Below, piece by piece: positions 7,539-14,531 of a stretch of 64,000 bases of DNA (positions within the stretch are counted from its first letter, which is position 1; every line of letters begins with the position of its first letter). The stretch covers positions 1 to 64,000 of the forward strand of contig NZ_CANMED010000009.1 in the NCBI RefSeq assembly GCF_947496855.1, read 5' to 3'. Position numbers and translations under genes: made by a program. The notes under the pieces were generated by a model. The model was not told the origin of the DNA, ran no database searches, and saw only the letters and a list, made by a program, of their open reading frames with translations. This stretch comes from an uncultured Aquimarina sp. (GTDB taxonomy: Bacteria; Bacteroidota; Bacteroidia; Flavobacteriales; Flavobacteriaceae).

Positions 7539-8066
7539 TTATTCCATTATTTTTAATTCGGCGAATACCTTTTGAGTTCCGTGAATTTTTTTTCCGTATT
7601 TAATGTCAATATAATAGTCTATTTTATATTCATTCAGAACCTCATCTATTTTATCTTTATTACTTTTAACTAGATCAAATTCTTGTTTGTATTCCCTAAG
7701 CATTTTATATGCAATCCCAAATGGCAATAGTCCAATACCCATAATTGTGATATGGAAATAATCAATATAAAAGGTATGATCTATATCATCTAAAACGTAC
7801 ATTCCTAATAAGTAACCATAAATAATAAATGCAAGACCTATCAAAATAAAAATTCCTGAATATAGATATTTTAAGTTTTTCCTTTTTTTAACCTTATCAT
7901 ATTCGATATTAACAGACTTCAACTTGTTCTCAAACTTTTCATTCAGTTCGATTTTAGTGCAGGTTTTATTAAATTCAGGTTTTCGGTCCGTCAACCCGCA
8001 AGTTGTGCCAAATTTTAAACTTGTCTTTTGATTGTCACACAAATTACAATGTCTTGCTAAATCCAT
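7539..8066 (-). CDS. Cassette 9: membrane protein with N-terminal cysteine motif, 175 aa
   Basis: The N-terminus carries CNLCDN..GTTCGLTDRKPEFNKTC, a four-cysteine pattern (C-x2-C, then two more) seen in a small conserved family of Bacteroidota membrane proteins; it may bind zinc. Two hydrophobic segments follow (LKYLYSGIFILIGLAFIIYG and FHITIMGIGLLPFGIAYKML). A charged tail ends the protein. The open frame extends to 8132, but there only a TTG inside the core is available, so I use the ATG at 8066. Terminal repeats: GTTGTGGTG (7518-7526) and CACCACAAC (8125-8133). Confidence 0.7.
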   Translation of the reverse strand: MDLARHCNLCDNQKTSLKFGTTCGLTDRKPEFNKTCTKIELNEKFENKLKSVNIEYDKVKKRKNLKYLYSGIFILIGLAFIIYGYLLGMYVLDDIDHTFYIDYFHITIMGIGLLPFGIAYKMLREYKQEFDLVKSNKDKIDEVLNEYKIDYYIDIKYGKKIHGTQKVFAELKIME

Positions 8067-8130
8067 TAAATATTTAGTTCTATTTTTAGGGTATTTTTCG
8101 TTTTCGGTTAATTCTGGTTCAATGCACCAC

Positions 8131-8317
8131 AACGTTTAGTATATGGCAAGTTGGGTAGAAAATAAGCGATTACTTTCGGTTTAGCCACAAGCCAAATCTT
8201 TTGTATTTTGTTTTAATTTTTCTCTTTTAATACCAAATCAAAAGATTTGGCGACTTTGCAAATAGACAACAACCTTTTAATTAAGCACTAATCGCCCAAT
8301 TTGCTATATATAGTGTT
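8131..8317. repeat. attC-like element E9 (187 bp)
   Basis: Outer arms AGTATATGGCAAGTTGGG (8138-8155) and CCCAATTTGCTATATATAG (8295-8313). The interior hairpin CCAAATC-AAAA-GATTTGG (8232-8249) matches that of E7. Bounded by AAC (8131-8133) and GTT (8315-8317). Confidence 0.82.
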
Positions 8318-8328
8318 GTAGCACGTTT

Positions 8329-9024
8329 TTATTCCGTTATTAATGATATCAAAGGTATAATTCCATTGTTAAAACTATGTATGCAAATTGCTAAAATTAT
8401 TCCAGAATTTAATCTCGCATAGCTATAAATAAATCCAGCTACAAGATGCGGTAATATTACTATTGGCGAGAAAATCAATAATTCAGTTGTTATTTCATAA
8501 TTTGCTAAATGTGGTAAACTAAATATTAAGAGTAATCCATAGAATATTTTTCGTCTATTCATTTTCCAAAATTTAGAAAACAAGTCAACAAATTTTTGAT
8601 TTAAACTTAAATATAAAGCAACACCAATTCCTAAAGCAATTAATATGCAATATAGCCTGTCAAGTTCCGATAGATTCTTTAAAGTGAAATAAGATATTCC
8701 GATTATAGTTATTGTTAAATTCCTTTTTGAAAATAATAACCCAATTCTGTATGTGAACTCTTCTATAATTGGTGCAATAATTGCAATCATTAAAATTTTC
8801 AAGATTGGACTATAACTTCTTATTTTTTCTCCAGTAATGTGCATTGGCATTTCAAAAACCCCATAATAATCTAAAAAATAAGATATTCCGAAACAAAGAG
8901 CTTTCAGAAGTATCAAAATCAGATACAATTTTAATCCAAGAAATATAGTATCTCTTAAATTCCGTTTCTCTTTTGGTAAAAATCCAGATTTAATTAAAAT
9001 CCAAATATTTTTAAATTCATTCAA
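8329..9024 (-). CDS. Cassette 10: CPBP-family intramembrane glutamic endopeptidase, 231 aa
   Basis: A multi-pass membrane protein with the CPBP (CAAX/Abi) protease signature: E88-E89-F-T-Y-R93 for the EExxxR motif, and later ICIHSFNNG for the conserved His-Asn motif. Family members cleave substrates in the membrane; in bacteria several are linked to bacteriocin processing or immunity, but the substrate here is unknown. The frame starts at TTG (9024), 29 bp from the core, with no in-frame ATG nearby. Terminal repeats: GTTGTAGCAC (8315-8324) and GTGCTACAAC (9046-9055). Confidence 0.82.
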   Translation of the reverse strand: MNEFKNIWILIKSGFLPKEKRNLRDTIFLGLKLYLILILLKALCFGISYFLDYYGVFEMPMHITGEKIRSYSPILKILMIAIIAPIIEEFTYRIGLLFSKRNLTITIIGISYFTLKNLSELDRLYCILIALGIGVALYLSLNQKFVDLFSKFWKMNRRKIFYGLLLIFSLPHLANYEITTELLIFSPIVILPHLVAGFIYSYARLNSGIILAICIHSFNNGIIPLISLITE

Positions 9025-9052
9025 ATGTTTGTGGTTTTCTCAAATGTGCTAC

Positions 9053-9241
9053 AACGTCTCCGTATATGAAACGTAGCGTGTAAAAAGACACTATCGTTTC
9101 GGATTTAACACGAGCCGAATTTTTATTTTTTCTATTTATCTTTTAATTTCTAAATATACAAAAATAAAAATTTGGTGGACTTAATAAAGAAGTAAAAACC
9201 TCTTGGAAAGCCTGTAATAGCTATGTTTTATATACATTGTT
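9053..9241. repeat. attC-like element E10 (189 bp)
   Basis: Outer arms GTATATGAAACGTAGC (9062-9077) and GCTATGTTTTATATAC (9220-9235) pair with two mismatches; boundaries AAC (9053-9055) and GTT (9239-9241). It is the element nearest the recombinase and separates cassette 10 from the 4-kb metal cassette. The stretch 9242-9401 that follows holds no gene, only two GCGTTGGC copies. Confidence 0.82.
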
Positions 9242-9401
9242 GTGCATAGTGCTTTTCACGTTCAGCTTGGTTTTCCGATGTTTGTTATTTAGTTCAAATG
9301 TGAGCGTTGGCAAGACATACTCTTTTACAGTTTTGGTGAAGCTTGGATGATGCGACTGGAAATGTGTATGGCTTTAAGCGTTGGCAATTTTACGTTAATT
9401 A
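9242..9401. other. Gene-free end of cassette 11 with GCGTTGGC motifs
   Basis: This stretch between the core and the methyltransferase stop has no convincing ORF. It contains TTAGTTCAAATG (9289-9300) and two copies of GCGTTGGCAA (9304-9313 and 9379-9388). The same words recur at the other end of the cassette (13089-13193). Confidence 0.6.
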
Positions 9402-9986
9402 TTAAATCCATCGTCTTACTTTTTTTGCGTATTCTATATATTCATTTCCGAATTCACGTTTTAAAAATTCTTCTTCCAATCGTATTTGTGTATTTATACT
9501 TAAAGTAGATAATGAAATTATTAGTAATGTAAATGCATTAGGAATTACAAGGAATAACCCAATATTCGTAATCATTATTCCTAAAAATATAGGATTTCTT
9601 GAAATTGAAAATACTCCTTTTGTTACCAATTTGGTTTTGTTGTTTTCATCAATTCCGATTCTCCAAGAATTTGCCATTTGGCTTTGAGAAAACCAAACAA
9701 AAATCAGCGATACCAACAAAAGTACCCAACCAATTTTCTGTAAAGTTTGATTTTCCAAATACCAAAAAGGAAGTAAATATTCATACCATTCTTCTTTGAA
9801 AGCATAGATTCCCACAACAATTAGCTCAAGAACTGAGATAAATATAAAAACCTTACCATTATAGTCGTGTGCATTATCTGTTTTTTCAAATGTGAATGGA
9901 TTTATTCCAGTTTTTTTCCAAAGTAATACAGACCTTAAAACAAAGACCAATAAAAAATACAATATGAGATAAGCGAATAATAACAT
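9402..9986 (-). CDS. Isoprenylcysteine carboxyl methyltransferase (ICMT)-like membrane protein, 194 aa
   Basis: A five-to-six-helix membrane protein with the ICMT/PEMT C-terminal signature: SISRNPIFLGIMI (the RNP-x-Y/F motif) and, near the end, RLEEEFLKREFGNEYIEYAKKV. Enzymes of this family use S-adenosylmethionine to methylate small or lipid-attached substrates; bacterial substrates are mostly unknown. It is last in the order DUF6660, TonB receptor, Fur, ICMT, 53 bp after fur. A palindrome AATGCA-N7-TGCATT sits in that gap, so it may have its own metal-responsive control. A second ICMT-like gene lies at 39957-40412. Confidence 0.82.
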   Translation of the reverse strand: MLLFAYLILYFLLVFVLRSVLLWKKTGINPFTFEKTDNAHDYNGKVFIFISVLELIVVGIYAFKEEWYEYLLPFWYLENQTLQKIGWVLLLVSLIFVWFSQSQMANSWRIGIDENNKTKLVTKGVFSISRNPIFLGIMITNIGLFLVIPNAFTLLIISLSTLSINTQIRLEEEFLKREFGNEYIEYAKKVRRWI

Positions 9987-10021
9987 AGTTTCTAATTTTA
10001 TGTAAAAATGCTATAATAACC

Positions 10022-10040
10022 AATGCAATGGAAGTGCATT
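10022..10040. promoter_or_regulatory. Putative Zur/Fur operator before the ICMT-like gene
   Basis: AATGCA-ATGGAAG-TGCATT is a perfect 6-bp inverted repeat with a 7-bp spacer. Its left half CAATGCAATGG is identical to the start of the box at 13039-13055 upstream of the same cluster. Binding by the adjacent repressor is inferred. Confidence 0.4.
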
Positions 10041-10456
10041 TATTGTCCGCTACATTTATCGCAAATTCCTTTTACAACCAAGTTTACGTTTTCTGAAACA
10101 AATCCATCAGGCACTTTTATTTGAGGAATTTTATGTTCTGTTAAACAAATGGTTTCGTTACAGTTATTACAATGAAAATGTAAATGCAAATCGGTTTCAA
10201 TCTCACAATTACAACCTTTTTCACACAAAGCATATTTCGTAATTCCTGTGCCATCGTCTATTTGATGCACAATTTCTTTTTCTTCAAATGTTTTAATAGT
10301 TCTGTATAATGTTGTCCTATCTGCTTTCTCAAAAGCATTTTCTATATCGCTTAATGTAACTGCAACTTGTTTTTCGGCAAGGAATTTATAAATTAATAAA
10401 CGCATTGCAGTTACTCTAATATTTTTTGACTCTAAAAATTCTTCAATTGTTTTCAT
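10040..10456 (-). CDS. Fur/Zur-family metal-dependent repressor, 138 aa
   Basis: Fur fold: N-terminal winged helix (about 1-80, with DRTTLYRTIKTFEEKEIVHQ), then a metal-binding half. HLHFHCNNCNETICL (about 92-106) gives the His-rich and first C-x2-C site, and CDKC near the C-terminus the second, so both structural-zinc cysteine pairs are present. The gene begins 2 bp after the TonB receptor gene and shares its cassette, so it most likely represses zinc or similar metal uptake by that receptor. Whether it senses zinc or iron cannot be decided from sequence alone; the TGCA-type boxes favour a Zur-like role. Confidence 0.88.
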   Translation of the reverse strand: MKTIEEFLESKNIRVTAMRLLIYKFLAEKQVAVTLSDIENAFEKADRTTLYRTIKTFEEKEIVHQIDDGTGITKYALCEKGCNCEIETDLHLHFHCNNCNETICLTEHKIPQIKVPDGFVSENVNLVVKGICDKCSGQ

Positions 10457-10458
10457 AG

Positions 10459-12645
10459 TTAATGATGCTCTTCGTTTCCAAACGGTTTAATAATAATTCC
10501 AACGCTAAAAATAAAACCGTCTGTTGGTGCATAGATTTCGGGAAATTCTGGATTTTCGTGTGGTGGCAAAACTAAAGGCGAAAACCTACTTTGTCTTCTG
10601 TCTGTGAAATTTTCAAAATTCACGAATGCACTACCAAATTTAAAGTTTCTCATTAACAGTAAACCCATTGTTACAAAATCTGTAGTTTCTGTTCCGTTTG
10701 ATAAAAACTGTTTTCCTGTATAAAATGTTTCGTAGCCAATTCTCCATTTATCAGATTCGTACATCAATACACTTCCTGCGTTATGTTTTGCGGTTAGTGG
10801 TTTTTGTGGATTTCCTGCTAAATAGTTCAATTTAGTGTCAATAAGTGCATAATTTAAAAACCATCTAAAATCTTTATAAGTAAACTTTATATTTGTTTCT
10901 GCTCCTTTGCTTAAAATTTCATCAGTTGCATTTTCAAATGCAAACAAACCGTTATTTGTACTATTCAATAACAATCCGTTGTTAATTGCTGTAACATAAA
11001 AAAGTTGATTAATAGAAAAACCAATGTTTTCAAATAAACGAGTTTGGTAATTGAAATCAAGATTTACACCATAGGAACGTTCTGCTTTTAATGAAGATTT
11101 ATCAATGCCGAGTACATTTTCAAAGTTTATAAATTCAGCCTCTTCTGTAAAAATATCTGGAATTTTGTAACCTAAACCACCACCAATTCTGCTTGAAAAT
11201 CCGTTATCATTTTTATAAAGCAATGAAATTTTTGGAAGTGGAAAAAAGCCAAAATCAGTATTGTAATCTGCTCGTAATCCAGTTTCTAAAATCCAATTCT
11301 CGGAAAGGTCATAAATATTGTTAGCAAACATTCCGTAAGTGATGTCTTTTTGGTCACGTTGTAAAGTTGCATTATCATTTTCGTCAAAGTTTGAAGTATA
11401 TAAATTTGCTCCAAAAATCCAATCTGCTTTTGAAGTCTCTCTTTGATAAGAGATTTCCGTAAATGTGTTGGTTTGTTTACCATCAAAATTGAAATCTGGA
11501 ATCGTTAAATTTCTATCGAAAAAGGATACACTATTTTTAACGTTCAAAGAACTAATAGAATCTATTTGAGTTTTGTAAACTGCTTGACTACTCAATCTTT
11601 TTGAAATGTTTTCCTCTGTATATTGATGAATTCCATTTTCGCCACTTTCTATTTTTGTAATGTCTCCACCAATTCTATCGTCATAAGTTCCGTTTAGACC
11701 AAACCAAAACGTAGTTTTGACAGAAGGATAATAAAAGAATTTTGGATTAAATGAAATAGATTTAGTTTTTGGTAAATTACTAAAACCATCATCTTCTGGG
11801 TCATAAGCTTTTTGATAGTGACCAGAACCGTAAAGCGAAATACCAAACTTTTCATTCCGTTTACTGTAAAATACATTTGCAGTACTTCCCAACGCTTGTG
11901 TTTGCGTAAGCATAATATCTAAAGCAGGTTCTTCGTCAGGTGTTTTCGATACCATATTTATTAAACCTGCAATTGCTCCACCACCATAAAGTGTAGATGA
12001 ACTTCCTTTAATAATTTCAAATTGTTGCAAATCTAAAGGTGGAATTTGTAAAATACTCAAACCACTTGAAAAGCCTCCATAAAGTGGAAATCCATCTCTT
12101 AAAAGTTGTGTGTAACGACCATCAAGACCTTGAATTCTAATGTTTGTACTTCCACTACTTAAAGATGTTTGTTGCATTTGTATTCCTGTACTTTCACGAA
12201 GCACCATCGAAATATTTGTTGGATTCATAATTGCTTTTTCTCCCAATTCCTCAACTCCAATAAACTCGATTCTTGTTGGAATTTTTTTTACAGTTCTTGT
12301 ACTTCTTGAAGATTGTAATACAACTTCGTCCAATTCGTTTCCTCCACTTTTTAATTTGAAAATCAAGTCTGAATTACTTGGGATTTGAATAGTTGTTTTA
12401 AGAGTTTCAAAGCCTAAAAAAGAAACTATGATAATATGTTCGCCATTCGGAATTTCGTTAAAAGTTGCAATTCCGTCAAAATCGGTTACTGCTCCTTTTT
12501 CTAATTCCTCAAAATATAATGTTGCTCCAAATAATGGCTCGTTTTCGGATTCTGAAATTACTTTTATTTGTATATCAGATGTTTGTGCTTTAGCAGAAAA
12601 GCACGTTATAATTGTGAGCATTGCGCTCAATATATATTTATTCAT
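10459..12645 (-). CDS. TonB-dependent outer-membrane receptor, probably metal uptake, 728 aa
   Basis: Signal peptide ending at SAKAQ, a carboxypeptidase-D-like regulatory domain (about 25-105, with GATLYFEELEKGAVTDFDG), a plug (about 120-235, RIQGLDGRYTQLLRDGFPLY and IIKGSSSTLYGGGAIAG) and a 22-strand beta-barrel ending in an aromatic-rich tail. It imports a ligand across the outer membrane using TonB energy. Genes for a DUF6660 protein (upstream) and Fur/Zur (2 bp downstream) indicate a metal ligand. Located in the recombinase-proximal cassette, which is expected to be the most recently gained. Confidence 0.9.
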   Translation of the reverse strand: MNKYILSAMLTIITCFSAKAQTSDIQIKVISESENEPLFGATLYFEELEKGAVTDFDGIATFNEIPNGEHIIIVSFLGFETLKTTIQIPSNSDLIFKLKSGGNELDEVVLQSSRSTRTVKKIPTRIEFIGVEELGEKAIMNPTNISMVLRESTGIQMQQTSLSSGSTNIRIQGLDGRYTQLLRDGFPLYGGFSSGLSILQIPPLDLQQFEIIKGSSSTLYGGGAIAGLINMVSKTPDEEPALDIMLTQTQALGSTANVFYSKRNEKFGISLYGSGHYQKAYDPEDDGFSNLPKTKSISFNPKFFYYPSVKTTFWFGLNGTYDDRIGGDITKIESGENGIHQYTEENISKRLSSQAVYKTQIDSISSLNVKNSVSFFDRNLTIPDFNFDGKQTNTFTEISYQRETSKADWIFGANLYTSNFDENDNATLQRDQKDITYGMFANNIYDLSENWILETGLRADYNTDFGFFPLPKISLLYKNDNGFSSRIGGGLGYKIPDIFTEEAEFINFENVLGIDKSSLKAERSYGVNLDFNYQTRLFENIGFSINQLFYVTAINNGLLLNSTNNGLFAFENATDEILSKGAETNIKFTYKDFRWFLNYALIDTKLNYLAGNPQKPLTAKHNAGSVLMYESDKWRIGYETFYTGKQFLSNGTETTDFVTMGLLLMRNFKFGSAFVNFENFTDRRQSRFSPLVLPPHENPEFPEIYAPTDGFIFSVGIIIKPFGNEEHH

Positions 12646-12697
12646 TGAAAATGTAAATATTAATTAACTTTAAAATTTTGACTTTTAGTCGATATTT

Positions 12698-13015
12698 TTA
12701 GCTAATTAATTGTGGCGGTTGCCAGATATTGGAATGAAAGTTAAATCTGTAGATTGATTGATAGACAGATAATATTTCTGTAGAGATTTGATTGTTAATA
12801 CCTAATTCAAAAGTTTGAATTGGTTCATATGTAATTGCGATTCCACAACAATTACAAATACAAGTTATTGGACAAGTATCATCACTATCATTTTGATGAT
12901 TATGTTCAGCAGATATTTCTTCTTGGTGTTGGTCTTCGGCATTATTTCCGTCTGAACAAGGTTTGATTGACAAACCAAGAATTAATAATGATAGTATGAT
13001 AGTTATAAATTTCAT
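12698..13015 (-). CDS. DUF6660-like small exported metal-rich protein, 105 aa
   Basis: A hydrophobic signal (about 2-17) is followed by a His/Asp/Glu-rich stretch (NNAEDQHQEEISAEHNHQN) and a cysteine cluster CPITCICNCC. Such proteins commonly precede TonB receptors for metals in Bacteroidota; I assign the DUF6660 family from memory. The His and Cys clusters suggest metal binding in the cell envelope. The frame is open from a GTG at 13021, but the ATG at 13015 is preferred. It is the first gene of the metal operon. The -7 promoter box ends only about 6 bp upstream, so the transcript may be nearly leaderless. Confidence 0.72.
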   Translation of the reverse strand: MKFITIILSLLILGLSIKPCSDGNNAEDQHQEEISAEHNHQNDSDDTCPITCICNCCGIAITYEPIQTFELGINNQISTEILSVYQSIYRFNFHSNIWQPPQLIS

Positions 13016-13020
13016 TGGCA

Positions 13021-13055
13021 CAAAGATAAATAAATTTCAATGCAATGGTGTTGCA
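13021..13055 (-). promoter_or_regulatory. Bacteroidota-type promoter with overlapping Zur-like box
   Basis: On the minus strand, TATCTTTG (13021-13028) matches the TAnnTTTG -7 box of Bacteroidota. Just upstream is TGCAA-TGGTG-TTGCA (13041-13055), a perfect inverted repeat placed where a bound repressor would block polymerase. It shares CAATGCAATGG with the box at 10022. Confidence 0.55.
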
Positions 13056-13085
13056 AAGTTTTTTATTCCGATTGTCAAGAACGGA

Positions 13086-13200
13086 TTTAGCGTTGGCAAA
13101 GAAACAGCTCTTTTGTTTTTTTAAGCGTTGGCTTTTCGTGTTGGCAAAAAAATAAATGTGCTGTTTGCGCGTTGGCTTTTTTAGTTCAAATGTTGGTGTT
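13086..13200. repeat. Cluster of GCGTTGGC-type motifs
   Basis: Five degenerate copies in about 110 bp: AGCGTTGGCAA (13089), AAGCGTTGGCTTTT (13122), GTGTTGGCAAA (13139), GCGCGTTGGCTTTT (13168) and ATGTTGGTG (13190), plus TTAGTTCAAATG (13180). The same words occur at 9289-9388. No gene is seen from 13022 to 13217. Confidence 0.6.
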
Positions 13201-13217
13201 TAGCACGATTTCCGCAT

Positions 13218-13254
13218 TATGCACAACAATGTTATAACAGCTATTGCTGTTATA
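13218..13254. repeat. attI-like site: cassette/recombinase junction and hairpin
   Basis: TATGCACAAC (13218-13227) is the complement of the core at 9239-9248 and closes cassette 11. Immediately beyond lies GTTATAAC (13231-13238) and a perfect hairpin TATAACAGC-TATT-GCTGTTATA (13233-13254), 13 bp before the recombinase stop. No T-tract follows the hairpin on the minus strand, which argues against a plain terminator. Its position between recombinase and first cassette is that of an integron attI. Confidence 0.6.
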
Positions 13255-13267
13255 TCTCTTTTATCAC

Positions 13268-14401
13268 CTACAAATCTAGAGGATTTTTAATCATTCTAAA
13301 AGTATTTGTAGCAACATGAGTATAAATTTCGGTTGTTTTACTAGAACTATGCCCTAATAATGATTGTATGTAACGAAGGTCAGTCCCGTTCTCTAGTAAA
13401 TGCGTAGCAAAACTATGCCTTAACGTATGTGGGGTGATCCTCTTTGTGATTTTAGATTTTTTAGCGGCTTTTTCGATGATTGCTTTTACACTACTTGCAC
13501 TGTATGGATTTTCTTTTGGCCCCTCAAATAGATAATGTTTAGGTTGGTATTGTTTGAAATAATTTCTTAGATCTTTTAATACGTTGGTAGATAATAATGT
13601 ATACCTATCTTTGTTACCTTTTGCATTGACAACCCTGATTACCATTCGCTTGCTATCGATATCTGATATTTTTAAATTGAGTAACTCAGCTCTACGTAAT
13701 CCGGCAGAATATAAAAGGCTAACAATACATTTGTGTTTTAGGTTATTGGTATTATTGATGATCGATAAGATTTCCTCCTTACATAATACAATAGGAAGTT
13801 TTTGCTGTTTTCTAGGTCGTTCTATGGCATAAAACCTATTTGGCATGTTAAGAACAATCTCGTAATAAAACTTTATGCTATTTATGGTCAGATTGATATA
13901 AGAATTTGATTTTTTTTCACTTATTAATTTTCTAAGATACCTTCTTATTTCTAGTTCACCAATGCTTAAAAGTTCAATGTCTTTATAATAATTTATAAAA
14001 GCTTCAAAAGCATTCACATAAGATCTTACCGTATTTTGAGAATAACGCTTTAATAATAGTTTTTGCAAATATTCTTCAGGACAAACTCTGTAGGTGTTTT
14101 TTAGCCTTCTACTCTTAAGTGATTGAAGATTAGCAATTGGGTTAGAATGGTTAATAACCTTATCGCTATAAAAATAATTACAATTGAGCCAAGCCACACC
14201 TCTAAACTTCTCAAAAATTAAATCTATGTTTTTTTGATTATTAATGATATAAGGCATTTTGAAATGATTACTCCACCTAGGATTAGGTAATTCTTTGATT
14301 AAAGCCTGGATTATTTTATCCGGATAAAACTGCAAACCAATCATTTTTTGTTGATCGATCATTAAGTGCTTCAAAGTAATATTTTTACTAATATGCTTCA
14401 T
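13268..14401 (-). CDS. Tyrosine recombinase of the cassette array, 377 aa
   Basis: Numbered from the ATG at 14401: an unusual N-terminal region (1-105), a SAM-like core-binding domain (about 107-195) and a catalytic domain with R236 (AGLRRAEL), K261 (NAKGNKDR), H325-x2-R328 (HTLRHSFATHLL), H351 (LGHSS) and nucleophile Y360 (EIYTHV). All six catalytic positions are intact. It resembles XerC/D and IntI, but there is no extra segment of the IntI type between the catalytic Lys and the HxxR motif (only about 60 residues). It is encoded on the same strand as the cassettes, upstream of them. It probably inserts and excises cassettes at the attI-like site; that is inferred from position. The frame is open from a TTG at 14410. 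Confidence 0.9.
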   Translation of the reverse strand: MKHISKNITLKHLMIDQQKMIGLQFYPDKIIQALIKELPNPRWSNHFKMPYIINNQKNIDLIFEKFRGVAWLNCNYFYSDKVINHSNPIANLQSLKSRRLKNTYRVCPEEYLQKLLLKRYSQNTVRSYVNAFEAFINYYKDIELLSIGELEIRRYLRKLISEKKSNSYINLTINSIKFYYEIVLNMPNRFYAIERPRKQQKLPIVLCKEEILSIINNTNNLKHKCIVSLLYSAGLRRAELLNLKISDIDSKRMVIRVVNAKGNKDRYTLLSTNVLKDLRNYFKQYQPKHYLFEGPKENPYSASSVKAIIEKAAKKSKITKRITPHTLRHSFATHLLENGTDLRYIQSLLGHSSSKTTEIYTHVATNTFRMIKNPLDL

Positions 14402-14445
14402 GTGTTCCAAAGATGTATTGTTTTATAATCAATTACAATATAAGA

Positions 14446-14482
14446 CATCGAATTAAACGTTTATTAAACGTTTAATTCGATG
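14446..14482. promoter_or_regulatory. 37-bp perfect palindrome upstream of the recombinase
   Basis: CATCGAATTAAACGTTT (14446-14462) and AAACGTTTAATTCGATG (14466-14482) are exact inverted repeats of 17 bp with a 3-bp spacer, 45 bp upstream of the recombinase ATG and 50 bp before the divergent Zn-ribbon gene. It contains AACGTTTAA, also the first bases of E0. It could be an operator or a recombinase binding site. Confidence 0.7.
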
Positions 14483-14531
14483 GATAGGTAACATTTATAG
14501 GTTTAAAGACACTATCTTACAAAGAGGTGTT

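Noticed and set aside
52..9241. CRISPR array
   Set aside because: The repeats are 60-192 bp, differ from each other, and the material between them is whole genes rather than short spacers.
11286..11876. Small minus-strand frames within the TonB receptor
   Set aside because: They are frame-shifted shadows of the receptor gene with no start signals.
1..13254. Classical class 1 or Vibrio-type integron
   Set aside because: Cores keep only GTTR instead of GTTRRRY, and the recombinase has no IntI-type insert and reads with the cassettes.
1..13254. Ordinary gene run with a terminator hairpin after each gene
   Set aside because: Terminators would not explain the cassette-specific repeats that match across each gene rather than across each hairpin, and the palindromes lack T-tracts.
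13268..14401. Prophage or conjugative-element integrase
   Set aside because: No phage structural, relaxase or mobilisation genes are near, and no tRNA att duplication was found.
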